Assembly (NCBI GenBank): GCA_964604705.1
Contig: CAZSAP010000007.1
Location: forward strand, 62,001-126,000
Origin: JAAXVQ01 sp964604705
GTDB lineage: Bacteria > Oederibacteriota > JAAXVQ01
DNA length: 64,000 nt
Reading direction: 5' to 3'
Part shown: positions 16,192 to 24,686 of the stretch, piece after piece
Numbering within the stretch: the first letter of the stretch is position 1
How the letters are laid out: each line of letters opens with the position of its first letter
Notes under the pieces: model-generated
Databases searched by the model: none
Told to the model about the DNA's origin: nothing
The model's input: only the letters and a program-made list of their open reading frames with translations
Position numbers and translations under genes: made by a program

Positions 16192-17106
16192 TTACCCTAA
16201 AAAATCCATAAGCTTGCGCTGACTTAATATTTTGGCGCTGCTTTGCATCGCGGCGTCATACACGTTTTGCGCCGTCTGCAGACGCACAATGGCCTCGGGC
16301 ATATCCACATCCGCCAGTTGAGAATTCAACGTTGTCAGCGCGGTCTTTTTGGCTGAGATGTTGTTGCTGGCCATATCCATCATGTTCGTTTTATTGCCCA
16401 GCTGTGAAATTTCAGTAACAACCTGCTTCAGCGCATTATCCGTGGCTGTGATGCCCGCCACAATTTGTGGATTGTTACCAGCTCGCATGGCGTCGCGCAG
16501 ATTGATCAAGGTGGCAAAAACATCCGTCCCTGCGGCGGGTTGAAAAATCTGATTGCCCGGGACATTCTTATTCACCATAAGCCCCGAGTCGACCTCGACT
16601 TGCTCCACCCCACTGTCACCGACATACGCCACCGCGGTAATCTCTCCGGTACCGCCACGGGTTACTTGGAAAGGCGGATTGAGCGTTTGAAACCCACCGT
16701 AGAGATACTTGCCTTCCGACTGGCTGTTGCCGGCGTTGACCATCCTTTCCAAGATGCCGTTCACTTCATCGGCAATGGCGTTGCGCTCTTGTGCATCCAG
16801 GGTGACATCGTTGGCCGCGCGAATGGCCAGGCCATTGGCGCGCTGCAACGAATCCGTGGTCCCCGTGAGGATGGTCTCCGAAGCCGAGACCCAGTTGGTC
16901 ACGTACTTGGCATTCCGCTGATATTGATCAATCCCATTGAGCGCCTCGTTGATGTTGACCAGACGCTGACTGCTTAGCGGATCATCGGACGGTACATTGA
17001 TGCGTTTCCCAGTCGAGACTTGATTGTGGTAATCCTGCAAACGGGCCAAATCAATATTGAGGTTTTCAATAATTTGATTGGAGACCATATTTCCGCTGAC
17101 GCGCAT
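16192..17106 (-). CDS. flgL: Flagellar hook-filament junction protein FlgL
   Basis: 304 residues. FlgL (HAP3) joins hook to filament and shares the flagellin fold. The N-terminus VSGNMVSNQIIENLNIDLAR and QVSTGKRINVPSDDP are characteristic, as is the C-terminal VDMPEAIVRLQTAQNVYDAA. The ATG at 17106 has GAGGTG upstream and is preferred to a GTG at 17115. It follows flgK by 20 nt. Confidence 0.95.
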   Translation of the reverse strand: MRVSGNMVSNQIIENLNIDLARLQDYHNQVSTGKRINVPSDDPLSSQRLVNINEALNGIDQYQRNAKYVTNWVSASETILTGTTDSLQRANGLAIRAANDVTLDAQERNAIADEVNGILERMVNAGNSQSEGKYLYGGFQTLNPPFQVTRGGTGEITAVAYVGDSGVEQVEVDSGLMVNKNVPGNQIFQPAAGTDVFATLINLRDAMRAGNNPQIVAGITATDNALKQVVTEISQLGNKTNMMDMASNNISAKKTALTTLNSQLADVDMPEAIVRLQTAQNVYDAAMQSSAKILSQRKLMDFLG

Positions 17107-17126
17107 AACCCTCACCTCAATTCACT

Positions 17127-18536
17127 CTAACGACCCGCTCCCATGCGGTTGATGATTGTGTCCAACATGCTGTCCATGGTCGAGATCACACGAACGGCTG
17201 CGTTGTAGCCATCCTGGTATTTCATCATGTTCGTCATTTCTTCGTCCAAGTTAACCCCGGATACTGAATCGCGTTGTTGCTCTAAACTGTTAAGCAGTGC
17301 CTTCTGTGTATCGTTGCTCATTTGATTGTGCTGACTGTCCAACCCTACCTGAGCCACGATGTTTTGATAATATTCACCGAATGTCTGCGAACCGGCAGCC
17401 ATCGTTGCGGCTTGTTGAATTTGGGCTATGGCCAAAGCATTGGACCCATCCCCTGGTGCCGAAGGGTTACTGGCAGCAGCAATCAGCGTCGGCGTCGCCA
17501 CGATCGCAGCATTGACTTGCATGGTTGAAATATCCGTGCCTGTGAAAAAATTAATCCCGCTGGGTGCAGCCGCGTTCAACGCGTAGCCCGCCGCTTGCAT
17601 GGGATTTACGTTGTTCATGACACCTACGGCCACTTCGTTAAGCGCCTGCCGATACGCAGGGATGTATGTGTCGCGCAAATCCAGCATGCCCTTTATTTCG
17701 CCTCCGCTGATGACGGCATTGCTTCCATCGTCGGACCAGGTGATCATCGCGTAGTTGCTGTTAAGTGGATCGTCCACAACCGTAAGCGGAACAAAGGTAC
17801 CATCCTGTACCAAGGTATGACCGTTGATGGTGATGTCGTACAAACCGTTCGGCATCACATGCCCTTCGTAGTTGGTAATTTTAGCCAAATCCTCAAGCAT
17901 TTGATCTCGCTTATCAAACAAGTCATTGGGTTGCGTTTCAACACCCAAGGATTGATTGATCTGCACATTGATGTCCCGTAGTTGCGCGCCCAATTGGTTG
18001 ATCTTGTCCGCTCGGCTTCGGATGTCTTCGTCCGTGCTTTTCTGGATGTCTTGCAATTCCGCATCCTTGGTTGACATAAGGCGTGTCAGACGCTGCGCCT
18101 TGCCGATCAAACTGTTACGTACAGCTACGTCCTCAGGATGGACCGAGAGTTCCTGCCACCCTGCCCAAAAATCACTTAACGCCTTGCCCACAGATTCCTC
18201 CGAAGGCTCATGAATGAGCGCTTCAATCCGTGTAAACGTATCCACTTTGGCGCTGGTTTCACCCATGGTGGCGGTTTCATCATGTATTTGTTTTTCTAAA
18301 ATCATATCCCGCGCCCGGGTTACATAATCCACCTTCACGCCGGTTCCCAACTGAGTGGGAACCTGAAGGCGGTTGCTCATGGGCAAAAACGGATCGGTGG
18401 CCACCAGCGATGTCAATTGCCGCGAATACCCGGGGGTATTGGCATTGCTGATGTTATGCGCTGTCGTATGCAACGCCAGTTGACTGGTGAGCAACGCACG
18501 CTTGCCGATTTCCAATCCGAAAAAAGTTGAATACAC
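17127..18536 (-). CDS. flgK: Flagellar hook-associated protein FlgK
   Basis: 469 residues. FlgK (HAP1) is the first junction protein. The N-terminus MYSTFFGLEIGKRALLTSQ with HNISNANTPGYSRQ is diagnostic, and the C-terminus has SGVNLDEEMTNMMKYQDGYN, the conserved HAP1 helix. It lies between flgN and flgL, expected for the sigma-28 class of late genes. Confidence 0.97.
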   Translation of the reverse strand: MYSTFFGLEIGKRALLTSQLALHTTAHNISNANTPGYSRQLTSLVATDPFLPMSNRLQVPTQLGTGVKVDYVTRARDMILEKQIHDETATMGETSAKVDTFTRIEALIHEPSEESVGKALSDFWAGWQELSVHPEDVAVRNSLIGKAQRLTRLMSTKDAELQDIQKSTDEDIRSRADKINQLGAQLRDINVQINQSLGVETQPNDLFDKRDQMLEDLAKITNYEGHVMPNGLYDITINGHTLVQDGTFVPLTVVDDPLNSNYAMITWSDDGSNAVISGGEIKGMLDLRDTYIPAYRQALNEVAVGVMNNVNPMQAAGYALNAAAPSGINFFTGTDISTMQVNAAIVATPTLIAAASNPSAPGDGSNALAIAQIQQAATMAAGSQTFGEYYQNIVAQVGLDSQHNQMSNDTQKALLNSLEQQRDSVSGVNLDEEMTNMMKYQDGYNAAVRVISTMDSMLDTIINRMGAGR

Positions 18537-18551
18537 AGCGTACTCCTATCT

Positions 18552-19049
18552 TTACAACGCTTGATTCACCACATGGTAATAGCTTTTTTGCATTCTCCCG
18601 CCCTGCGCATCGTACACAGGAGCAGCGCCTTCGGGGGTTACCAAATATTGAATCAGCCAACTCACAAACTGCTGCGAATGCTGGATCAATTTACGATTGG
18701 TCTCATGTTCCTTCTTCACCTGAAGCATGCCTTGCTGCAAAGCTTGAATCTGTTCCCGATAGAGCTGTGTCCAAGCTGCAGGCACCAACTTCAATAAACG
18801 CGCGGAAGTAAGTTCTGCCTCTGGTATCCCCAGTTGTTGACTCAACTCCAAAACCATGCTCTGCCGTTCTTGTTCCATGCCCTGAAACTCAATCATGGCT
18901 TGTTCTTGCTCAATCACAATCTCACCTATTTTTTTAATTTCTTCTTTGGTCACGGCCGCTCTTTGCGCCTGGGCCAATGCAATCATGCGTCCGCAATGCT
19001 CGGTCATGGCTGTCATGGTATTTAATAATTGTTTCCACACAAGCTCCAT
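18552..19049 (-). CDS. flgN: FlgN-like flagellar export chaperone
   Basis: 165 residues, nearly all helical. FlgN keeps FlgK and FlgL export-competent. The pattern LGIPEAELTSARLLKLVPA, then a long helix (REQIQALQQGMLQVKKEHET) and NRKLIQHSQQFVSWLIQYL, is typical of the FlgN family; the C-terminal NRKL...L motif contacts substrate. Its place directly before flgK supports the call. The Shine-Dalgarno is weak. Confidence 0.85.
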   Translation of the reverse strand: MELVWKQLLNTMTAMTEHCGRMIALAQAQRAAVTKEEIKKIGEIVIEQEQAMIEFQGMEQERQSMVLELSQQLGIPEAELTSARLLKLVPAAWTQLYREQIQALQQGMLQVKKEHETNRKLIQHSQQFVSWLIQYLVTPEGAAPVYDAQGGRMQKSYYHVVNQAL

Positions 19050-19110
19050 AGGTCATACCGGGAAAAATCTCCCGGCCCCTCCTTCCCAAGGTCCTACCCT
19101 TACCCAACGC

Positions 19111-19683
19111 TTATGCTTCTTCCGTCATGCCCTTTAAAATTTCTTCCCCACTGGCACTGTAGGAACCGGAAGCCACTTGCGCGGATAAATCTTTAAGCAA
19201 CCGACTCCGCTCTAATTCCAACTCATGCAGCTGATCCTTAAGCTTGTTAATCGTACGGGCCTTGGAACTCACAGATAAACGTTCCCAATACGAAAGCTTC
19301 CCATCGCCCTCAGGTCCTTGGGCCGAAGCCAGCTGATCACGGCTGGCTTTGTCCAATTCTTGGCGGGTCAAGGCCATCGAGTGACCCACATCTTCAATTT
19401 GCATATTGGTTTGGTATTGGTTCTGCATGCTTTTAAGCTTATCCACCATGGATTGCATCTGCGCCATGGCCTCACCGGGTTTTCCCACCCAAACCGTTTT
19501 AAGACCGGCTTCTCCCTTGGCGTTGTTCGTCGTTTGCACGCTCTTGGCATTCACGCTTGTAGGAACCACATTGGCTCCTGAAGTTGGCGGCGTTGTGCTA
19601 CGCTCACGACGAAGTGGTTGAACCTGTTCTTTTTCCCACTGCGGGGACCTGTCCGGCGTTGGTTGAATCCGATCGATGGACAT
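19111..19683 (-). CDS. flgM: FlgM-like anti-sigma-28 factor with long N-terminal extension
   Basis: 190 residues. The last 20 residues, QVASGSYSASGEEILKGMTE, match the C-terminal FlgM motif that binds sigma-28. The rest is an unusual extension: a basic, proline-rich N-terminus (about 1-60) and a coiled coil (about 75-100 and 150-175, INKLKDQLHELELERSRLL). FlgM is normally 80-110 residues. Context (upstream of flgN-flgK-flgL and behind a sigma-28-like box) fits FlgM well. FlgM holds sigma-28 inactive until it is exported through the finished hook. Confidence 0.72.
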   Translation of the reverse strand: MSIDRIQPTPDRSPQWEKEQVQPLRRERSTTPPTSGANVVPTSVNAKSVQTTNNAKGEAGLKTVWVGKPGEAMAQMQSMVDKLKSMQNQYQTNMQIEDVGHSMALTRQELDKASRDQLASAQGPEGDGKLSYWERLSVSSKARTINKLKDQLHELELERSRLLKDLSAQVASGSYSASGEEILKGMTEEA

Positions 19684-19756
19684 TTTCCGTCCCCCCTTTC
19701 ACGTTCTTAGGCGCTCCGACTTCGGCCTTCGAGCCTATTTCTGGCCCATATACGAT

Positions 19757-19783
19757 TTCGAACCATATTTGACAAAACTTAAG
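19757..19783 (-). promoter_or_regulatory. Sigma-28-like promoter of the flgM-flgN-flgK-flgL unit
   Basis: On the minus strand CTTA, 17 bp ending ATATGG, then TTCGAAAT. It aligns with the flagellin 2 box (AATGG-TACGAAAGA). It lies 75 bp before the flgM-like start. Confidence 0.6.
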
Positions 19784-19812
19784 TTTTTTTTCACTTCGCC
19801 GAAGCTTTCAGC

Positions 19813-20139
19813 TTATCGTAAACCATCTTGCGTGATTCCCAATGTATTCAAGGCTGTTCCAGCCAACGCTTTCCCTAATCCCAACCCTGCTCCCTTGGAT
19901 AATTCCTCAGCTACGGTTTGTCCTACGAGCGACCACATCCACTGCTCCTGTTGTCCAGAAGCACCATGTTTTTCATTCATTTCTAAGGTTTTGGTCATTT
20001 CTGAAAATAAACTGGCCGTAAAATACGTTTCAAAATCCCTACATGCCTTTTCCAAGCCTAAAGCACCCTTTTCTATGCCTTGGTTAAGGCGTTCTGGGGG
20101 AATAACCGGTTGGTTAAATATGGGAGATATCCATTCCAT
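19813..20139 (-). CDS. flgJ: FlgJ-type rod-binding protein (without muramidase domain)
   Basis: 108 residues, only the rod-binding domain. Typical features are ACRDFETYFTASLFSEMTKT and the C-terminal MWSLVGQTVAEELSKGAGLG. In gamma-proteobacterial FlgJ this is fused to a peptidoglycan hydrolase; here that second domain is absent, as in many other phyla. It is the last gene of the flgF-to-flgJ operon, 11 nt after flgI. Confidence 0.9.
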   Translation of the reverse strand: MEWISPIFNQPVIPPERLNQGIEKGALGLEKACRDFETYFTASLFSEMTKTLEMNEKHGASGQQEQWMWSLVGQTVAEELSKGAGLGLGKALAGTALNTLGITQDGLR

Positions 20140-20150
20140 TTGCTGCCTCC

Positions 20151-21260
20151 TTACCGTGTGACAATGGTCCCGTGCAAGGCGCCCACGGCTTTTAGATCCG
20201 ATAAAATAACAATAATATCGCGAGGTAAGGTCCCAAGTGCGTTCAAGGCCCTTACCAGCTCTTCAATACTGGTTCCTTCAGGCATAACCACCAGGTTGCC
20301 CTTACGCTCATCGGCTCGAATCGAGAGCTGCTCAGAAACCACAGTTTGCCCCATGGTAAATGGCAAAGGCTGAGAGACTGTAGTTTCACCCGCAATCGCG
20401 ATATGCAAGCTTCCATGGGAAATGGCTACCTTCGAGATACGCACATCCCCGCCAATCACCACAGTACCTGTCCGCTCATCAATCACCACACGAGCATCGT
20501 TTTGCTGGGTAACAGAAATGTTTAAGACTTCAGCTAGGAATGCCGTTGGCTTTTTCTGATACGCCTGGGGAATGGCCAGTACAATATCGGTGCCATTGAC
20601 TGTACTGGCGCTGTCTGTTCCAAATTTTGTCTCAAGCGTTTTTATTATTTGCGTAGCCATGACAAAATCCGTACGTTCCAAGGTAAGGGTGATTTTATTG
20701 TCTTTTAAAAATTCTGATGTAACCGATTTTTCCACAATTCCACCATTGGAAATGATTCCTCCGGTGGTTACATTTTTTTGGATGGATTGACGGCTCTGCC
20801 CCACATAATAGCCCCCTACTGACACGGGACCCTGGGCCATGACGTAGACCTGGTGATTTCCAGCCGAAAGGGACGTTAAGAGCAAAGTCCCACCCTGCAG
20901 GCTCTTGGCATCCCCCAGGGAGGACACACTCACATCTATTTTATCTCCCGGAGCCACAAAAGGCATCAAAGTCGCAGTAACCATAACCGCTGCGGTGTTT
21001 TTTGATACGAAATCTTTCTGATTTAGATCCATACCTAATTTTTCCATCAAATTTGCCATGGATTTAAGTGTAATCAGCGAATTGCGGCTATCCCCTGTAC
21101 CTTGTAATCCCACCACAAGTCCATAGCCAACGAGAGCATTTTCTCTCAAACCCTGGATATGAGAACAATCGCGCAAACGAACTTCAACGCCCATGGCATT
21201 TATTATTCCAACAGCCATGATCCAGACGCCGGTTATGAGAGCTATCCGTGATAAATGCAT
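20151..21260 (-). CDS. flgI: Flagellar P-ring protein FlgI
   Basis: 369 residues, full length. A signal peptide (MHLSRIALITGVWIMAVGI) targets it to the periplasm, where it builds the P-ring in peptidoglycan. Conserved blocks are RLRDCSHIQGLRENALVGYG, LVVGLQGTGDS, and the end SIEELVRALNALGTLPRDII. AAGGAGG lies seven bases before the ATG. Its presence shows the cell has a ring-bearing Gram-negative basal body. Confidence 0.97.
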   Translation of the reverse strand: MHLSRIALITGVWIMAVGIINAMGVEVRLRDCSHIQGLRENALVGYGLVVGLQGTGDSRNSLITLKSMANLMEKLGMDLNQKDFVSKNTAAVMVTATLMPFVAPGDKIDVSVSSLGDAKSLQGGTLLLTSLSAGNHQVYVMAQGPVSVGGYYVGQSRQSIQKNVTTGGIISNGGIVEKSVTSEFLKDNKITLTLERTDFVMATQIIKTLETKFGTDSASTVNGTDIVLAIPQAYQKKPTAFLAEVLNISVTQQNDARVVIDERTGTVVIGGDVRISKVAISHGSLHIAIAGETTVSQPLPFTMGQTVVSEQLSIRADERKGNLVVMPEGTSIEELVRALNALGTLPRDIIVILSDLKAVGALHGTIVTR

Positions 21261-21279
21261 GCGATTGCCTCCTTCTGCC

Positions 21280-21858
21280 TTAGAATATCCAGAGCCACTC
21301 TAAAATTCGACTGATATACCCAGTTCGAGCTTTTTCATGCAATGCGCCGGCCCCCATATACTCGATTTGGGCATTTGCCAATCGATACGAAAGTACCTGA
21401 TTGGATGAATCAATATCTCTGGGGCGCGCGATGCCTTTTACGCTGATTCTCTGCTGTCCACTATCAAATTCAATCTCTTGAATCCCTGAAATTTCCAAAC
21501 TTCCATTAGGCAATATTTTTTCCACTTTAGCTGTAATCATGGCGTTCATTTTCCCGCGGCGGGCCAGATTGCCCCCACCTCTTTGCTTTGAAGTCAAGCC
21601 ACCTGATGTCGAACCGAGCACATTGCCCAAAATACCAGTCGTATTTATCCCCATGGAGGTTTCTTTATTCAAATCAGTAGAGGCAATTTGCTCCCCTTGC
21701 GATGTTTCCAAAACTATGACCGTAATCAAATCCCCAATTTGGTACGATTTCTCACTTGTAAAAAGGCTGCTGCCGCTTCCACTTAGTGACTCAGCTTGGC
21801 AAACACCGTATGCAAGCATATGGATTAGAATTAGGTATGTGAGTGCTTTTGTTTTCAT
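21280..21858 (-). CDS. flgH: Flagellar L-ring protein FlgH
   Basis: 192 residues. FlgH forms the outer-membrane L-ring. Recognisable blocks are SYQIGDLITVIVLETSQGEQ, GNLARRGKMNAMITAKVEKI and GIARPRDIDSSNQVLSYRLA. It has a signal sequence, but the cysteine near the cleavage site (AYGVCQAES) is not in a standard lipobox, whereas FlgH is usually a lipoprotein. The ATG at 21858 has AGGTGG upstream and is preferred to a GTG at 21867. Confidence 0.94.
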   Translation of the reverse strand: MKTKALTYLILIHMLAYGVCQAESLSGSGSSLFTSEKSYQIGDLITVIVLETSQGEQIASTDLNKETSMGINTTGILGNVLGSTSGGLTSKQRGGGNLARRGKMNAMITAKVEKILPNGSLEISGIQEIEFDSGQQRISVKGIARPRDIDSSNQVLSYRLANAQIEYMGAGALHEKARTGYISRILEWLWIF

Positions 21859-21860
21859 AG

Positions 21861-22571
21861 TCACCACCTACTTACAAGCATTACATCAGCAGTTTCATAT
21901 CCAGCCACCGAGGCGGTAATAATTTTTCCGTTTCCAATTAGCTTAACTTTAATCTTTTTTCCAAAATAGCCTTCTTCTAAAGTCTCTGCATCCGCCTGAA
22001 TACATACGCCATTTCCTACTACCCTTACCGTGATCTGTTTACCTCTGGCCATCTCTGGTATGGCCTCCAGCGCATGTGCTGTAATAATTTCATTCGGGCT
22101 CATGTATTTCCTAAGCCTCTTTTTCGACAATTCTTGCTCTGAAATAAAGGCGTCTCCTGGAATAATTTCTTGATTCTTTTCTTCCCAACGCCAGTCCTCA
22201 CCTGCAATTTTTTCTCCGCGAGCTAGAACACGATTGGCAACCATAACCTTTTTAAAGCTCTGCGTTTGTACCGTAATAACACCTTGCTCTTTTTCATTCC
22301 GCTGAACCAATAAATGCATTATTTTTTTTGGTTTTTCCACACCTTGAGCAATTTTTAAAATCCTAGCTTGTGTCCCCGGCTTAAGAGTATTCCAGCCGGG
22401 AGGAGCGGCTATGACCGTTGCTACCCATCGACCCCCCGGTTGATGGTAGATAGCATTCAGCCATTGCGCGGCCAACTCCTCCCAGCTGATGATCTCCGCG
22501 GCCGAGGCTAGACCAACGAAGATCCCATGGAAGACGATGAGCATTACCCATATCCTCCAATTCGATTTCAT
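21861..22571 (-). CDS. flgA: P-ring assembly chaperone FlgA
   Basis: 236 residues with a signal peptide (WVMLIVFHGIFVGLASA). FlgA is a periplasmic chaperone for FlgI. The middle contains an SAF domain (VMVANRVLARGEKIAGEDW) and the C-terminus the FlgA pattern ARGKQITVRVVGNGVCIQAD plus GNGKIITASVAGYETADV. It lies between flgG and flgH in the usual order. Confidence 0.93.
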   Translation of the reverse strand: MKSNWRIWVMLIVFHGIFVGLASAAEIISWEELAAQWLNAIYHQPGGRWVATVIAAPPGWNTLKPGTQARILKIAQGVEKPKKIMHLLVQRNEKEQGVITVQTQSFKKVMVANRVLARGEKIAGEDWRWEEKNQEIIPGDAFISEQELSKKRLRKYMSPNEIITAHALEAIPEMARGKQITVRVVGNGVCIQADAETLEEGYFGKKIKVKLIGNGKIITASVAGYETADVMLVSRW

Positions 22572-22581
22572 CTCAAACTCC

Positions 22582-23364
22582 TTAACGACGCAAATTATTG
22601 GCCATACGCATCATTTCATCGCTGGCCTGGATGGACTTGGTATTGATTTCATACGCTCTTTGGGTTTGAATCATGCTAACCATCTCTTGAACCAAATTTA
22701 CATTTGAACGTTCCAAGCTTCCCGCGGCAATATTTCCCAATCCGTCTTGACCCGGAGTGTTTACCACCGGATCTCCGGCAGCCGGAGTGAGAGTATATAT
22801 ATTCTGACCTTCGCTGGCCAAACCAGCGGGATTAATAAACCGAGAAATCTCTAATTGCCCAATGGCTCTTGGTGCGGTATATCCGGGAGTTAGCACATTG
22901 ACTGTCCCATCTGGGCTGATTGATACTTGCTGGGTATCGGATGGAATGATAATTTCCGGAGAAACCAGATACCCTTGAGCCGTAGTCAATCGTCCTTCGC
23001 TGTCCACTCGGAAAGACCCATCACGCGTGTAGGCAATGCTTCCATCCACCTTCTGAACCTGGAAAAAGCCTTCACCTTGAATGGCCAAGTCCAACGGATT
23101 GCCTGTGTTTTCCACCACACCTTGACTGAACATTCTGGCAATCGCCGTATTCCGTGAGCCCAAGCCCTGAGTGCTCGCACCACTTTCCGCAGCTGTGATA
23201 TTTCCAGTTTCCTTTTGAACTTGCTGACTGAAGATATCCGCAAATTGCGCCCGCGAAGACTTGTAAGCCGTGGTATTCACATTGGCCAGATTGTTGGCAA
23301 TGGTATCCATGTTTAACTGCTGGGCTGTCATGCCTGTGGCTGAAATCCAAAGCGAATTCATCAT
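22582..23364 (-). CDS. flgG: Flagellar distal rod protein FlgG
   Basis: 260 residues, the exact family length. The N-terminus MMNSLWISATGMTAQQLNMD with NNLANVNTTAYKSSRAQFAD, the middle NPLDLAIQGEGFFQV, and the C-terminal SNVNLVQEMVSMIQTQRAYE are all diagnostic. AAGGAGG lies nine bases before the ATG. Confidence 0.98.
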   Translation of the reverse strand: MMNSLWISATGMTAQQLNMDTIANNLANVNTTAYKSSRAQFADIFSQQVQKETGNITAAESGASTQGLGSRNTAIARMFSQGVVENTGNPLDLAIQGEGFFQVQKVDGSIAYTRDGSFRVDSEGRLTTAQGYLVSPEIIIPSDTQQVSISPDGTVNVLTPGYTAPRAIGQLEISRFINPAGLASEGQNIYTLTPAAGDPVVNTPGQDGLGNIAAGSLERSNVNLVQEMVSMIQTQRAYEINTKSIQASDEMMRMANNLRR

Positions 23365-23386
23365 TGATTCATTCCTCCTTGTCCCA

Positions 23387-24076
23387 CTACACTACTCGCC
23401 CTATCGTATTAACCGCATCTCTCAAGGTTTCATCCTGACTCATCATCGCCTGCTGATTGGCTTCATAAAGCCGAACAATCGAGATGAGATCCACCATGCT
23501 CTTGGGACCGTTCACGTTTGAACCTTCCAAGGCTCCCTGAATAACCTGGCCTTGGTTGCTTTCCAGGCTCTCCAGAGCGGCTCCATCATGGGTCACCATC
23601 AATCCATTTCCTAAAGGGCGCAGGGGGCGATCCGCCTTAACCAACATGAGTCGGTCAACGGCTTCCCCTTGGACTAAGATGTCCCCGGTTTCAGAAACCG
23701 TGAAAGAGCCGTTCGGCAGGATGATGTCCCCCTGTTCCCCTTGCACCGGCCATTGGCCGGCGCTTATCAGGCGCCCCTGCTCATCCAAACCGAAATTTCC
23801 ATTTCGGGTGTACGCCAGGCCCTGAGGTGTTGCCACTGTGAAAAACTGATCCTGCCCCAATGCCATATTTAAACTCTCGCCGGTGATTTGAACCGGTCCG
23901 CTTTGCATATCCAGGTTGTTATGCGTGGCCAGGCGTCCTGCCTGGGTTTTTTCAACTTGCACCAATTCTTGTTTAAATCCCGTCGTACTGATGTTGGCCA
24001 AATTGCTCGCCAGGGTCTCTTGCATCTTGGCCAGACTATCCAAACCCGTTGCTGATTGATAAACTCCGTTAATCAT
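23387..24076 (-). CDS. flgF: Flagellar proximal rod protein FlgF
   Basis: 229 residues. Conserved features are GVYQSATGLDSLAKMQE, SNLANISTTGFKQELVQVEK, MALGQDQFFTVATPQGLAYT and SNVNGPKSMVDLISIVRLYE. It is closely related to flgG but shorter, and its position before flgG fits flgF. It starts 8 nt after the small gene at 24085-24279. Confidence 0.93.
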   Translation of the reverse strand: MINGVYQSATGLDSLAKMQETLASNLANISTTGFKQELVQVEKTQAGRLATHNNLDMQSGPVQITGESLNMALGQDQFFTVATPQGLAYTRNGNFGLDEQGRLISAGQWPVQGEQGDIILPNGSFTVSETGDILVQGEAVDRLMLVKADRPLRPLGNGLMVTHDGAALESLESNQGQVIQGALEGSNVNGPKSMVDLISIVRLYEANQQAMMSQDETLRDAVNTIGRVV

Positions 24077-24084
24077 GCGCCCTC

Positions 24085-24279
24085 CTAGTGCTTGGCATCG
24101 TGCTTTAGGTCTTTTGTCTTAATACCCCAAAACCAACTTTTCACTGAGGAAGCCGCCTTTTCCTCAACACTCACTCCAACCCGTGCTTTGGATAAACTCC
24201 AATCAGAGCCAGCGCCGGGCATTTGTTTGTTGTACCAGCTGCTTTTCCATATGCTGTTTTTGTAGGAATAGGGTCGCAT
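24085..24279 (-). CDS. Small basic protein heading the flgF operon
   Basis: 64 residues, unknown. It is rich in Lys, Ser and Trp (MRPYSYKNSIWKSSWYNKQ) with no signal or membrane segment. The ATG at 24279 has AAAGGAG seven bases upstream. A longer frame to 24348 is open, but a sigma-54-like site at 24313-24327 places transcription start near 24301, inside that longer frame, so the shorter start is favoured. The gene is probably transcribed with flgF to flgJ; its role is not known. Confidence 0.55.
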   Translation of the reverse strand: MRPYSYKNSIWKSSWYNKQMPGAGSDWSLSKARVGVSVEEKAASSVKSWFWGIKTKDLKHDAKH

Positions 24280-24312
24280 CGCGGTCTCCTTTTTTTTCCA
24301 ACCCATATAAGA

Positions 24313-24327
24313 GCAAAATGCAGGCCA
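24313..24327 (-). promoter_or_regulatory. Sigma-54-like (-24/-12) promoter of the flgF-flgJ operon
   Basis: On the minus strand TGGCCTGCATTTTGC. GG (24326-24325) and GC (24314-24313) are separated by 10 bp and the -12 part reads TTTGCT. The -24 part has TGGC but lacks the following AC of the consensus, so it is weaker than the 5001-5016 site. Confidence 0.6.
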
Positions 24328-24348
24328 AGTTTCCTCGCCTTTAGTCAT

Positions 24349-24686
24349 TTATTATTCTCTTGTTAATTAAGGGTTTTATTAGGTGGGTAGGAGATTACCC
24401 AACTTAAGGAGCTAACTTACGGAAGGGGTTCCATACTTTTTATACTTAACTATGGCTGTGATTCCATAGTCGGAGACCTTCGTTCCAGGGGAGTATTGAT
24501 GGAAATCACCGGTTTCTCTGACTCAGACATACTGGCGGCGCATCCTTCCCGATCTCAATTGGGGTGCTTTGCCTCCGCCATCTGTTCTAGGTTAAGGTGT
24601 TGACACACTCACTTAAAAATCTTTGGATTATGCTATAATGCCTTGGCTTTGGAAGACCAGCGCAGTTACGATGGAGTGTGTGACGC
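24349..24686. other. Intergenic region with repeat copy and extended -10 promoter
   Basis: About 340 bp between divergent genes. A copy of the dispersed repeat lies at 24555-24598 (TTGGGGTGCTTTGCCTCCGCC then TCTGTTCTAGGTTAAGG). TGCTATAAT at 24631-24639 is an extended -10 element for the methyltransferase. I see no gene here. Confidence 0.5.
24631..24639 (+). promoter_or_regulatory. Extended -10 promoter for the methyltransferase
   Basis: TGCTATAAT is a perfect extended -10 (TGn-TATAAT). The -35 region is poor, as expected for this class. It lies about 48 bp before the ATG at 24687. Confidence 0.6.
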
